A stretch of DNA of 64,000 nucleotides from contig NZ_NEGB01000006.1 of assembly GCF_002135235.1 (NCBI RefSeq), forward strand, positions 142,614 to 206,613. The letters are read 5' to 3'. Both the position numbers and the translations under genes were made by a program. This document shows, piece by piece, positions 29,669 to 38,064 of the stretch (the first letter of the stretch is position 1; each line of letters starts with the position of its first letter). The DNA is from Acinetobacter silvestris (GTDB taxonomy: Bacteria; Pseudomonadota; Gammaproteobacteria; Pseudomonadales; Moraxellaceae). Under the pieces are notes generated by a model, which saw only the letters and a program-made list of their open reading frames with translations, did no database searches and had not been told where the DNA came from.

Positions 29669-30226
29669 ATGTCAGCAAATACCTTTCCGGCACAGATTGA
29701 GCCGTTTAAATGGGCTGAACAAGGTTTTACATGGTCAGGTTCCCTGCCATTGTCTCGCCTTGTTCGTATTTCCCGTGAAGCTGTTGGATCAATTGATAAT
29801 CAATTGGTCACTATAGACTGTAAGCTATCAATGGATGCGTATCATCGTATCGCGTGGTTAGATGGTCATGCTGAAACAAAAGTATCAACAGAATGTCAAC
29901 GTTGTTTGGAGCCTGTTGAAATTACTTTGGTTTCAGACTTTCATGTTGCACTCGTGGACGATGAGTCACTGATAGAGCGCTTGGATGAGGATGCTGATTT
30001 CATCGTCTTAGGTGAAAGTGAAGCAACGACAAAAGGTGATTTTGATGCACCTGCGACGGCTGATTTACTTTCTCTGATAGAAGATGAGTTGTTATTGTTG
30101 ATGCCTCTGTCTCCTAAGCATGATGTTTGTGAGCATAAGCATCAACCTACCGAAGAAGACCTTGTTGAAGAAAAACGGGATAATCCGTTTGATGTTTTGG
30201 CAGGTTTGAAGGGTAAACTTAACTAA
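29669..30226 (+). CDS. yceD: YceD-family DUF177 protein (23S rRNA accumulation)
   Basis: A 185-residue YceD/DUF177 protein. The family signature is C-x2-C in TECQRCLEPVEITL followed by an acidic strand region (DEDADFIVLGE, LLSLIEDELLLLMPLSPKH), ending RDNPFDVLAGLKGKL. In E. coli YceD is needed for normal 23S rRNA levels, and it nearly always lies next to rpmF, as here. ATG 29669 is the first possible start, because TAA is in frame six bases before it. The predicted leader is too short to hold a ribosome site. Confidence 0.9.
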   Translation: MSANTFPAQIEPFKWAEQGFTWSGSLPLSRLVRISREAVGSIDNQLVTIDCKLSMDAYHRIAWLDGHAETKVSTECQRCLEPVEITLVSDFHVALVDDESLIERLDEDADFIVLGESEATTKGDFDAPATADLLSLIEDELLLLMPLSPKHDVCEHKHQPTEEDLVEEKRDNPFDVLAGLKGKLN

Positions 30227-30234
30227 TTTTTGTG

Positions 30235-30252
30235 TTATACTGTAAAGTATAA
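30235..30252 (+). promoter_or_regulatory. AT-rich inverted repeat between yceD and rpmF
   Basis: TTATACT at 30235-30241 and AGTATAA at 30246-30252 are perfect inverted repeats around GTAA. There is no T run and no GC stem, so it is not a terminator. It could be a protein site or overlap a promoter -10 (TATACT). The function is unknown. Confidence 0.3.
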
Positions 30253-30303
30253 GACAACTGAATTTGTTCTGATCCATTTTTTCGATCTTTGTAAGGAGCC
30301 ATC

Positions 30304-30489
30304 ATGGCCGTTCAGCAAAACCGTAAAAGTCGCTCTCGCCGTGACATGCGCCGTTCACATGACGCTTTAACCGAGAATGCATTAACTGTAGACCAAGCTA
30401 CTGGTGAGACTCATCGTCGTCATCACGTAACTAAAGATGGTATCTACCGTGGTCGTCAATTATTCGCTAAAGCAGCATCTGCAGAATAA
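30304..30489 (+). CDS. rpmF: 50S ribosomal protein L32
   Basis: A 61-residue basic ribosomal protein. [20 protein letters not shown] is the unmistakable L32 start, followed by [20 protein letters not shown]. This is the variant without the four-cysteine zinc ribbon, normal for gamma-proteobacteria. GTAAGGAGCC eight or so bases upstream is a strong ribosome site. It is followed by a terminator, so fabD needs its own promoter or read-through; plsX and fabH, which usually follow rpmF, are missing here. Confidence 0.97.
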   Translation: MAVQQNRKSRSRRDMRRSHDALTENALTVDQATGETHRRHHVTKDGIYRGRQLFAKAASAE

Positions 30490-30527
30490 TTAACGATGTA
30501 TTAAGCGTGAAGCTTAGTAGAAAGAAT

Positions 30528-30551
30528 GGGAGCGAAAGCTCCCTTTTTTTG
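30528..30551 (+). terminator. Rho-independent terminator after rpmF
   Basis: GGGAGC and GCTCCC pair around a GAAA tetraloop and are followed by seven or more T residues. Confidence 0.9.
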
Positions 30552-30647
30552 TTGTGCATTTTTGTTGTATTTGGCAATTAAAATTAAATTTATTTAGTGT
30601 TAAATTGCCGCATCGGAAACGAGCTAAGAATGAAGAAGGGACTTTTT

Positions 30648-31634
30648 ATGTCTGCTAAACAACTCGAGCAAGCAGCTCAGGCAACTAAAACTGCATTTTT
30701 GTTCCCTGGTCAGGGCTCACAAAAAGTGGGTATGCTCGCTGAATTTGCTGAACAGTTTAGCGGTGTGCAGGAAACTTTTGCTGAGGCTTCAGAAGCAATC
30801 GGTTATGACTTATGGCACATCGCACAAAGCGGTGAAGGTTTGAACCAAACTGAGAATACGCAACCGGTGTTACTTACTGCAAGTATTGCTTTATGGCGTG
30901 TTTGGTTGGAATTAGGTGGTGTTGCACCGAAATACCTTGCAGGGCATTCCCTAGGTGAATACAGTGCTTTGGTTGCTGCAAACTCAATGACCTTGGCGGA
31001 TGCAGTGAAATTGGTGAATTTGCGTGGTAAGTTAATGCAAACGGCTGTGCCTGAAGGCGAAGGTGCGATGGCTGCAATTTTGGGCTTAGATGATGCCAAA
31101 GTCATTGAGCTATGTAAAATTGCATCACAATCTGGTCAAGGTTCGGTTGATGCGGCCAATTATAATGCACAAGGTCAAGTGGTTATTGCAGGTTCGGTAG
31201 CTTTGGTTCAAGAAGTTATGGCGCAAGCGAAAGAGCAGTCAGGTAAAGCAATTGCACTTCCTGTTTCTGTTCCATCACATTGCTCACTCATGAAACCTGC
31301 GGCGGAACAGTTTGCACAAGCATTGGAACAAACGGCCATTCAAATGCCAAGTATTCCTGTATTACAAAATGTCAACGCAGCAATCGCGACAGATGTGGCT
31401 CAATTACGCCAAGCGTTAACAGCGCAATTGTATCAATCAGTACAATGGACCAAGACCATGCAATACCTGCAAGCTCAAGGTATTCAATATGTGGCAGAAT
31501 GTGGTCCGGGTACTGTATTAGTCAATCTTGCGAAACGTTTGCCAAATATAGAAAAAGCATTTCCAATTGATACGCAAAGTCGTATGGAAGATGCACTGAA
31601 TGCTATTTTAGTGGCGGAAGGGAAAATTGCATGA
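30648..31634 (+). CDS. fabD: Malonyl-CoA:ACP transacylase FabD
   Basis: A 328-residue enzyme that loads malonate onto acyl carrier protein. FLFPGQGSQKVGM opens the fold, the nucleophile Ser101 sits in GHSLGEYSA, and the catalytic histidine is in VPSHCSLM. GPGTVLVNLAKR near the end is standard. ATG 30648 has GAAGAAGGG at 30632-30640, seven bases away; the ATG at 30630 is part of that ribosome site and the far upstream TTG is not credible. It overlaps fabG by four bases. Confidence 0.95.
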   Translation: MSAKQLEQAAQATKTAFLFPGQGSQKVGMLAEFAEQFSGVQETFAEASEAIGYDLWHIAQSGEGLNQTENTQPVLLTASIALWRVWLELGGVAPKYLAGHSLGEYSALVAANSMTLADAVKLVNLRGKLMQTAVPEGEGAMAAILGLDDAKVIELCKIASQSGQGSVDAANYNAQGQVVIAGSVALVQEVMAQAKEQSGKAIALPVSVPSHCSLMKPAAEQFAQALEQTAIQMPSIPVLQNVNAAIATDVAQLRQALTAQLYQSVQWTKTMQYLQAQGIQYVAECGPGTVLVNLAKRLPNIEKAFPIDTQSRMEDALNAILVAEGKIA

Positions 31635-32365
31635 CACAAGAACGTAAAGTTGCCTTGGTAACAGGTGCAAGTAGAGGGATTGGAGCAGCCATTGCTCAGC
31701 AGTTAATTTCAGATGGTTATTTTGTGGTGGGTACTGCAACCTCTGAAAATGGTGCAGAAAAACTGACTGCTCAATTTTCTGAAAATGGTGTTGGTGCTGT
31801 TTTAGATGTACGCGATGGTACGGCCATTGATGCATTGGTTTCTGATATTGAACAAAAATATGGTTCAGTGATGATTCTGGTTAATAATGCAGGAATTACC
31901 AAAGATAATTTGTTGCTCCGCATGTCGGAAGATGATTGGGATGATATTCTCAATATCCATTTAAAAGCCGTATTCCGTTTGTCTAAGCGTGTGCTTAAAG
32001 GTATGACTAAAGCGCGGTTTGGACGAATTATTAATATTAGTTCTGTGGTGGCACATTTTGCTAACCCTGGACAAGCGAACTATTCAGCTGCAAAAGCAGG
32101 TATTGAAGCTTTTAGTCGTAGCTTAGCCAAAGAGATGGGAAGTCGTCAGATTACCGTCAATTGTATTGCACCGGGCTTTATTGCAACGGAAATGACTGAG
32201 CAGCTAAGTGAAGAAATTCGTAAAAAAATGAGTGGTCAAGTGGCTTTGAACCGTTTTGGTCAACCACAAGATATTGCAAATGCAGTAAGTTTCTTGGCTT
32301 CAGACAAGGCAAGTTACATCACTGGTACAGTGTTACACGTAAATGGTGGTTTATACATGGCTTAA
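31631..32365 (+). CDS. fabG: 3-oxoacyl-ACP reductase FabG
   Basis: A 244-residue short-chain dehydrogenase that reduces 3-ketoacyl-ACP with NADPH. It has TGASRGIG at about 12-19, NNAG in the middle, the catalytic serine in INISSVVAHF, and the YxxxK pair in ANYSAAKAG. The C-terminus VNGGLYMA is typical of FabG. It is coupled to fabD by ATGA and precedes acpP by 84 bases. Confidence 0.96.
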   Translation: MTQERKVALVTGASRGIGAAIAQQLISDGYFVVGTATSENGAEKLTAQFSENGVGAVLDVRDGTAIDALVSDIEQKYGSVMILVNNAGITKDNLLLRMSEDDWDDILNIHLKAVFRLSKRVLKGMTKARFGRIINISSVVAHFANPGQANYSAAKAGIEAFSRSLAKEMGSRQITVNCIAPGFIATEMTEQLSEEIRKKMSGQVALNRFGQPQDIANAVSFLASDKASYITGTVLHVNGGLYMA

Positions 32366-32449
32366 TTGCGATGTATAAACTTTGAAAAATTTCTATATTC
32401 AATTAAACTAGTGGCAATTAAAACGCCACAAGCAATGAGGAGAATTCCT

Positions 32450-32686
32450 GTGAGCGATATCGAACTACGCATTAAACAAGCGGTTGCTGAGCAACTTGGT
32501 ATGAAAGCTGAAGAGATTAAGAACGAAGCATCTTTCATGGATGATTTGGGCGCTGACTCTCTTGACTTGGTTGAGCTTGTTATGTCTTTCGAAAATGACT
32601 TTGACATTACTATTCCAGATGAAGATTCTAACGAAATCACAACTGTACAATCTGCAATTGACTATGTTTCTAAGAAACTAGCTTAA
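32450..32686 (+). CDS. acpP: Acyl carrier protein
   Basis: A 78-residue acidic carrier protein. The 4'-phosphopantetheine serine is Ser37 in [12 protein letters not shown], as in E. coli numbering plus one. The start is GTG 32450, with TGAGGAG at 32436-32442 seven bases before it; the longer open frame back to 32366 contains no family sequence and is rejected. A weak promoter (TTGAAA 32382, TAAACT 32404) may lie in the gap after fabG, giving acpP extra transcripts. It is followed by a strong terminator. No fabF follows. Confidence 0.95.
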   Translation: MSDIELRIKQAVAEQLGMKAEEIKNEASFMDDLGADSLDLVELVMSFENDFDITIPDEDSNEITTVQSAIDYVSKKLA

Positions 32687-32718
32687 TTTGTTGATTACAT
32701 AGCGGTTCATGCTATGTG

Positions 32719-32748
32719 CAAAAAGCCACCTTTTAGGTGGCTTTTTTT
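32719..32748 (+). terminator. Rho-independent terminator after acpP
   Basis: AAAAAGCCACC and GGTGGCTTTTT pair around TTTTA. Confidence 0.9.
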
Positions 32749-32882
32749 GTGCTGAAATAAAACATTAATTACATATCGTTACGCTTATGACACCAATGAC
32801 TACTCTATTTAGACTATTTTTTGGTTATAAAAATAGAGTTCAAAATTTTTATAATATTTTAATAAAGAGATGGAGAATTAGA

Positions 32883-33356
32883 ATGGGTCTTTTTGATTTT
32901 GTGAAAGGCATTGGTAAAAAAAATACAGCACCAGCTGAGCCTCAAGTTGCACCAACAACACCAGCTGAGCCATCCGCACAAGAAATTGCCAATAAATTAT
33001 TGGGTCATATTAAAGCTTTAGGGTTACCAGTAGAGGGTTTGTCAGTCAGTTATAATAGTGTTTCTGATTTGGCCACAGTTAAAGGGCAAGTACAAAGCCA
33101 AGCGGATCGTGAGAAAATTATTTTGGCTGTGGGGAATATTGATCATGTTGCTAAAGTAGATGATCAGATGACGGTTGCTACGCCTGAGCCTGAAAGTAAG
33201 TTTTACACTGTTGAATCTGGGGATAACCTTTCTAGAATTTCTAAAGAATTCTATGGTGATGCCAATCAATATAATAAAATTTTTGAAGCAAATCGTCCGT
33301 TGTTAAAAAATGCAGATGATATTTTTCCAGGTCAAGTCCTGCGTATTCCTGCATAG
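32883..33356 (+). CDS. lysM: BON-LysM protein (Kbp/YgaU type)
   Basis: A 157-residue protein with MGLFDFVKGIGKK opening, a proline/alanine linker (about 15-35), a BON domain (about 36-100, VSDLATVKGQVQSQADREKI), and a C-terminal LysM domain (about 105-157, FYTVESGDNLSRISKEFYGD). E. coli Kbp of the same plan binds potassium and is cytosolic. There is no signal peptide here either, so the LysM part may not touch peptidoglycan. The start 32883 has GGAG seven bases upstream; the 32-residue upstream extension is rejected. Confidence 0.88.
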   Translation: MGLFDFVKGIGKKNTAPAEPQVAPTTPAEPSAQEIANKLLGHIKALGLPVEGLSVSYNSVSDLATVKGQVQSQADREKIILAVGNIDHVAKVDDQMTVATPEPESKFYTVESGDNLSRISKEFYGDANQYNKIFEANRPLLKNADDIFPGQVLRIPA

Positions 33357-33369
33357 CTTATAGGATGAT

Positions 33370-33396
33370 AAAAAGGCGCAGAATGCGCCTTTTTTA
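33370..33396 (+). terminator. Rho-independent terminator after the LysM gene
   Basis: AAAAAGGCGCA and TGCGCCTTTTT pair around GAA. Confidence 0.88.
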
Positions 33397-33493
33397 TGTA
33401 TAGGTTTTAGAGTAAAACTAGAGAATTGATATAAAAATAATATAAGAGTAGATAAAATAGCGGAACAATTAATTAAAAATAATTAGGTAGAAA

Positions 33494-33907
33494 ATGAAAG
33501 GTCAAATATTAGACTATTTCGTTCAAACCAATTCAGGTGTGATTAGTGGTGATGATCAGAATCGCTATCGATTTTCAGGCACAGAATGGCGTGGACAAAA
33601 CGCACCATTTCGTGGGCAAAAAGTAGATTTTGAAATTGATGGCGCTGGACAGGCCAGTCAAATTTATACTTTAATGACATCGACTGCATTTTCAAATCAA
33701 ATCGGTGAAAAAAATAAAATAGTTGCAGCAATTTTAGCTTTTTTCTTTGGGGGATTTGGAATTCATAAATTTTATTTGGGGCAGATTGGGTGGGGGATCA
33801 TTTATTTGCTTTTCTGTTGGACGTTTATTCCTTCAGTTGTCGCTTTTATAGAATTTATTATTTATCTGTGTACGTCAGATGAAGACTTTGCTCGAAAATA
33901 TGGTTAA
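33494..33907 (+). CDS. TM2-domain protein with N-terminal OB-like module
   Basis: A 137-residue protein in two parts. Residues 1-60 (MKGQILDYFVQTNSGVISGDD, then RYRFSGTEW and VDFEIDGAGQASQIY) look like a cold-shock/OB-type small barrel. Residues 75-137 are a TM2 domain with two helices and the FFGGFGIHKFYLGQIGWG turn. The same N-terminal module, about 60% identical by eye, starts the converging protein at 33970-34578. Function is unknown. Its single strong membrane motif suggests an inner-membrane protein with a cytosolic binding head. Confidence 0.8.
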   Translation: MKGQILDYFVQTNSGVISGDDQNRYRFSGTEWRGQNAPFRGQKVDFEIDGAGQASQIYTLMTSTAFSNQIGEKNKIVAAILAFFFGGFGIHKFYLGQIGWGIIYLLFCWTFIPSVVAFIEFIIYLCTSDEDFARKYG

Positions 33908-33924
33908 TTCGAGTTGTTAAAATA

Positions 33925-33954
33925 AATAAAGGGCATTCTGTGCCCTTTATTTAA
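33925..33954. terminator. Bidirectional terminator between two convergent membrane-protein genes
   Basis: AATAAAGGGCA and TGCCCTTTATT pair around TTCTG, between converging genes. Confidence 0.8.
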
Positions 33955-33969
33955 TTGATAGCGGTTCAT

Positions 33970-34578
33970 TTATTTCGCTGGATTTCCCCATTGGTTATTT
34001 TCTTGCTTGGTCTCTGTTGCCCACCAAATGATGAGAAAAATTGCACCAATAATTGGAATAAAGGCAATTAAGTACCACCAGCCTGAGCGGTTTATGTCAT
34101 GAAGGCGTCGAACTCCAACGGCAATGGAGGGAATAAATAAAGCTAAGGCGGTAATGGAATAGATGACCATTTTAAGGTGTAAAATTGAATCAATAATTTG
34201 GGCAATAATTAAAATAACAAATTGAATTAATACATAGAACCAGAACTCTTTTCGGCGAGCGCGTCCAGTAAAATTTGCATAATTTTTTAAACATTTAAGG
34301 AACCAATCAATAGGGTTGAATTGTTCTTCATGTTTATTAGGATCTGAAATTTGATCGAGCTGTTTGGATATATTGTGGAGAGCGTTATTTTGCCCTGATG
34401 TGGTATAAATTTGCAGTGCATGACCAGAATCATCAATAGTAAAATCGACTCGATCACCTACAGTGGGTGGTTTTGAAGCTTTCCATTCTATACCTGTAAA
34501 GCTATAGCGATGTTGGTCATCGCCACTGATAATACCTGTGTTGGTTTGAATTGAAAAATCTAGAATAGCACCTTTCAT
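33970..34578 (-). CDS. DUF805 membrane protein with the same N-terminal OB-like module
   Basis: A 202-residue protein. Residues 1-60 (MKGAILDFSIQTNTGIISGDD, RYSFTGIEWKASKPPTVGDRV) repeat the module of the TM2 protein at 33494. After a polar linker (60-95), the DUF805 domain follows, with FTGRARRKEFWFYVL, about four helices, and the typical VGVRRLHDINRSGWW. DUF805 proteins are inner-membrane proteins of unknown role. The ATG has AGAGAG upstream. The module-swap with a facing neighbour is noted as a finding. Confidence 0.8.
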   Translation of the reverse strand: MKGAILDFSIQTNTGIISGDDQHRYSFTGIEWKASKPPTVGDRVDFTIDDSGHALQIYTTSGQNNALHNISKQLDQISDPNKHEEQFNPIDWFLKCLKNYANFTGRARRKEFWFYVLIQFVILIIAQIIDSILHLKMVIYSITALALFIPSIAVGVRRLHDINRSGWWYLIAFIPIIGAIFLIIWWATETKQENNQWGNPAK

Positions 34579-34901
34579 ATTTTTCTCTCTACTTTGATTG
34601 TATTTATAGTGATTATATTTTGAATAAAATTATATCAAAAAATAACCAATATTATAATGTTTAGAGGTTGTACATTTTTCATAAATATATTTTATATTAA
34701 TCATAAGTGTAATAGTGGGGTATTTTAATCAAGAATTAAGGGGATATTTGGTTGTATGAAAAAGTCAGGCTGTAAGTAACCTATTTTGTTAAAATTTTAA
34801 GCTAAGTTTTTCAATAAAATAATTATTTAACATTATTTTATTTGAGTGCCATAAGTACATCATTAATGCTATATCTATTGTTAATGACATCTTTTTTTAA
34901 A
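34579..34901. other. AT-rich gap between the DUF805 gene and the LodB-like gene
   Basis: This stretch of 323 bases holds no gene that I can support. It contains the DUF805 promoter region and the 3' end region of the LodB-like gene. No clear terminator hairpin for that gene was seen; the composition is markedly A/T. Confidence 0.4.
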
Positions 34902-35915
34902 TTAAAATAAATGATCTAATGTTTTAAGGTGTTGTTCAAGTTGATTCATAATGATATTAGAATAGGTGTCTATAGCTTCGTTGTGATTATGTTGCTGTAA
35001 AATTTCATTGGTAGCTAAAGCTGCATAGTATCCACTACCTAAAGCGAAAGTTGTACCAAAAGAAGATATGGGATTAAAACTAAGGGCAGTATCACCAGCT
35101 AAAATGAATTTTGATGAGCAAAACATTTTTCTACATGAGACTTCAAAGCTGAAGTTTTGCTCATGCTTAAGATCGAAATTAAATACTTTTTGGTGGGTAT
35201 TAAAGGCTGAGTTAATGATCTGTTGGGATATTTCTGATTTTAACTTCTCTGCTGATGACACATATTTTTGTATATAAATAAGATCTTCCTGATATGGAAG
35301 CTGAAATAGCCAATCAGATTGATTTAGTTTGTTTAAATAGCTTTGTTTGTATAGCTGATGCGGTAATTTTGTTTTAATGAGAATAGACTTACCAAATCCA
35401 CGATCAAAAATAATTTTTTCATTTGCTATAAATTTACTTAAAATGGAATTGTGACCTGAGCAATCAATGATGTAATCAATATCCTTAATGTTGTGGTATC
35501 TCCCTTGTATTTGCCAAAAGTTATTCTCTTTACGAATTGTATTAATTTTAAACTTTTCTTGTGGAATATTTAAAATATGAATGATTTCATTTAATTGTTT
35601 GTAGAAAGTTTCTTTGTGAATGGTAAAGCCGTAACCTCTTGAACTAAACAAGCTATTGTGTTCTTGCCAATCCTGACTACCCCATTGAAATAAATGGCCA
35701 AAATTTTTTTCATGCTTGGAGTGGTTGAGTATTTTTTCTAAGCCCAATTTTTGTAGGACATCAATACTATTTGACGGCAGTATTTCGAATTTTGGAGCTA
35801 ATTTATAATATCCAGTATGAATCAAAATGGGTTTGTAGTGAAGTGCATGTAGAGTGAGGGCAGCAGCGATACCTGCTGGCCCAGCACCAATAATCACAAT
35901 TTTTTTATTTTTCAT
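34902..35915 (-). CDS. LodB-like FAD-dependent oxidoreductase
   Basis: A 337-residue flavoprotein. The FAD beta-alpha-beta fold is at the start (KIVIIGAGPAGIAAALTLHAL), and the second FAD segment, LAGDTALSFNPISSFGTTFALGSG, lies near 270-295, like tryptophan-halogenase/hydroxylase relatives. In the Marinomonas and Pseudoalteromonas systems such a protein (LodB/GoxB) is needed to build the cysteine tryptophylquinone of the adjacent oxidase. Its start (ATG 35915) overlaps the oxidase gene by 11 bases, so the two are made together. The longer start at 35930 is less likely. The role is inferred from family and position. Confidence 0.75.
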   Translation of the reverse strand: MKNKKIVIIGAGPAGIAAALTLHALHYKPILIHTGYYKLAPKFEILPSNSIDVLQKLGLEKILNHSKHEKNFGHLFQWGSQDWQEHNSLFSSRGYGFTIHKETFYKQLNEIIHILNIPQEKFKINTIRKENNFWQIQGRYHNIKDIDYIIDCSGHNSILSKFIANEKIIFDRGFGKSILIKTKLPHQLYKQSYLNKLNQSDWLFQLPYQEDLIYIQKYVSSAEKLKSEISQQIINSAFNTHQKVFNFDLKHEQNFSFEVSCRKMFCSSKFILAGDTALSFNPISSFGTTFALGSGYYAALATNEILQQHNHNEAIDTYSNIIMNQLEQHLKTLDHLF

Positions 35916-37884
35916 CACGACCGAGTACACGAGATGGGAGTGTCGGTATGCCTTTCTCTAAATAAGCTGTTTTCGAGCCTTGTAGCATAGGTGAGGTTAT
36001 GGTATCTGGGATGGCTTGATCTTTTAAATAACTTGAGTTTGCCTGCAAAATATTTTGCATACTTGCATCATAAGCTAAATTGGCTTTTTCTCTTTCAAAA
36101 TAGAGTGTTTCCGCATTGGAAACAAAGGGTGCGACAATACCGAGCTTATCCCATTGTTGTACCATGTTATTTAGCCGTGATAAGTGATTTGGATTGAAAG
36201 TACGATAAAAATCTTGGCGTAAGTTATAAAACTTATCTGCAAAGCGAGATAGTTTTTGCGTATCTAAGGTTGGTTCTTTGGATTGTCCTTTTGCTTGTAA
36301 ATAAAAATTTGCACTTTCATAGCTAAGAACCTGATTAGGTACTCGAGGTCCCCAGTAGGATGGCATTGGTAAATATTGGCTAATATCATAACCAGATAAG
36401 CAACTTGCTTCATCGGTATGCCATGGAACTCCTAAATAGCGTGTCAAGGCACCTGGTTCTGTGCGTGATAGTGGTCCCTGTGGGTGTAATAGTATTTCTT
36501 GGCTCATCGTTGTTTGGTAGTTAACGAATAATGCTGTGCCTTTGGGTGCAGTATTTAATCGATATGGATCTACAGATTGTATTGGTAGTTTTGGCTGATT
36601 TTTTGGTGTTGATGATTTTGCAACATTCCACATTATTAGGTTACGTAGATTCCATGTGAGTTCAATTCCGGGGTGGAATGGCCCACCTAAGCAAGAATCT
36701 AAGTTGTAGCAAGTTAACTGTAATGGCTCAGATAGGTGATCAAATTTGTTAGTTTGTTTTTTATGAGAGTAGTTATTACTTGACCAATTCTTTAGATGTT
36801 TATATTGGGTGGGTGTAATACTGAGTGATTGATTGGCAAAATAATCAAAATCGCCGAAACTATCGCCATATAATTGAGGGTTTTTGGCTAATTCAATTTC
36901 AGTTGACTCGGGGTCACGAAACAGATTGAAGATTTTTTGTTTGATATTTTTATCGTAGTTTTTATCATTAAGCGAAGATAAAAACTGCTGATCACTGAGA
37001 TCAAATTCGCTATTTACTCCAAAAGCTAAATGAAATCCTTGATTGATCCATTGCATATTTCCTAGGTTTTTTAAAATTGGATAAATATGTTGATCAAAGT
37101 TAGTTTGTTCTGGTTGTATAATATTTTCTCGTTCAAAAAGGTCTTGAATGACATCATACATGGTGACTATGCCATTAAGTCCTTGACCATAATTTGGTGG
37201 AGTGACAACAACATGTGCAGGTTCTGCTTCAATATCCTTACCATTTTTGAGATAGATTCTTGCGCGTACTGTGCCATCGGAAATATCATCAATCCAACCA
37301 TCATTATTGGCAAATGTGGTGATGGGAGAACCATTTGAATATGCATGCCCATCTCCGCCGAGCACAATTAACTCACCTTGTTCATTCAATCTAATTTCGC
37401 CTAAATGAAGATTTTGTTGAAAAACTTGAGCATTACATTGTTTGCGTTCAGTTTTATTTTTAGTGCTGAGAGTTTGTTCTTTAGCATCTGCAACAAGTGA
37501 TTGGCGGCTTATAGCTTCATTTCTGAGTGTTTGAGGGAGGGCTAAAGCATTTAAATCTTGAGCATTTGAAAAATCAAACCAGGCGGCTTTTTGATTCGCT
37601 AAATGTACGGTCCATTCAATTTTTTCAATAATTTTTTCATCTAAAGTTATTTTTTTAAATAATTGAGTTTTTGTATCAAGTTCATAAATTTGGAATTTTG
37701 CAGCTTGCTTTTTGATTTGTCCCTTTTTGTTTTTGAATGTAAAAGTATTAAAATCTATATTTTTATTGGTAGCATCGGTTAATGCTGGGCTTAACGAGGG
37801 ACCATAGAAAAAATCATTTTCTTCTGCTGGTGCATTACCGACTCGTGCGATGCCAATGGCTGGATAGATTACATATTTTTTCAT
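35905..37884 (-). CDS. LodA-like quinone-cofactor amino-acid oxidase
   Basis: A 659-residue protein whose opening, MKKYVIYPAIGIARVGNAP, matches the LodA family of L-lysine 6-oxidases and glycine oxidases. These enzymes release hydrogen peroxide and use a cysteine tryptophylquinone cofactor made from one Cys and one Trp. The segment RYLGVPWHTDEASCLSGYD holds the candidate cysteine (Cys495). Trp511, in PSYWGPRVPNQVL, is the nearest downstream tryptophan, and Trp578 is another candidate. No signal peptide is visible, as in LodA. The substrate cannot be read. I chose ATG 37884 because the family homology begins there; an upstream ATG at 37935 adds 17 residues without similarity. Confidence 0.78.
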   Translation of the reverse strand: MKKYVIYPAIGIARVGNAPAEENDFFYGPSLSPALTDATNKNIDFNTFTFKNKKGQIKKQAAKFQIYELDTKTQLFKKITLDEKIIEKIEWTVHLANQKAAWFDFSNAQDLNALALPQTLRNEAISRQSLVADAKEQTLSTKNKTERKQCNAQVFQQNLHLGEIRLNEQGELIVLGGDGHAYSNGSPITTFANNDGWIDDISDGTVRARIYLKNGKDIEAEPAHVVVTPPNYGQGLNGIVTMYDVIQDLFERENIIQPEQTNFDQHIYPILKNLGNMQWINQGFHLAFGVNSEFDLSDQQFLSSLNDKNYDKNIKQKIFNLFRDPESTEIELAKNPQLYGDSFGDFDYFANQSLSITPTQYKHLKNWSSNNYSHKKQTNKFDHLSEPLQLTCYNLDSCLGGPFHPGIELTWNLRNLIMWNVAKSSTPKNQPKLPIQSVDPYRLNTAPKGTALFVNYQTTMSQEILLHPQGPLSRTEPGALTRYLGVPWHTDEASCLSGYDISQYLPMPSYWGPRVPNQVLSYESANFYLQAKGQSKEPTLDTQKLSRFADKFYNLRQDFYRTFNPNHLSRLNNMVQQWDKLGIVAPFVSNAETLYFEREKANLAYDASMQNILQANSSYLKDQAIPDTITSPMLQGSKTAYLEKGIPTLPSRVLGRDEK

Positions 37885-38022
37885 TTTTATACTCAATGAT
37901 TTTATTGGATGTTTATTGTTCTTTAAATATTGCATATAATACTTGATAGTACAATGTTATAGGTTGTTAAAATATTGTATTTATAGTGTTTTTGAATAAT
38001 TAATTAACAAATAAATAAGTAT

Positions 38023-38052
38023 AAAAAATCCCGCCATAGGGACGGGATTTTA
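38023..38052 (-). terminator. Terminator of nrdB
   Basis: AAATCCCG and CGGGATTT pair around CCATAGGGA, with the A run on the plus strand giving a T run on the minus strand. It separates nrdB from the LodA-like gene that follows on the same strand. Confidence 0.82.
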
Positions 38053-38064
38053 GAGTCTTTTAAC

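Noticed and set aside
32366..32449. Longer start of acpP
   Set aside because: The extension has no acyl-carrier-protein sequence; GTG 32450 has TGAGGAG upstream.
37087..37338. Plus-strand frame within the LodA-like gene
   Set aside because: Antisense shadow; the minus-strand frame carries clear family motifs throughout.
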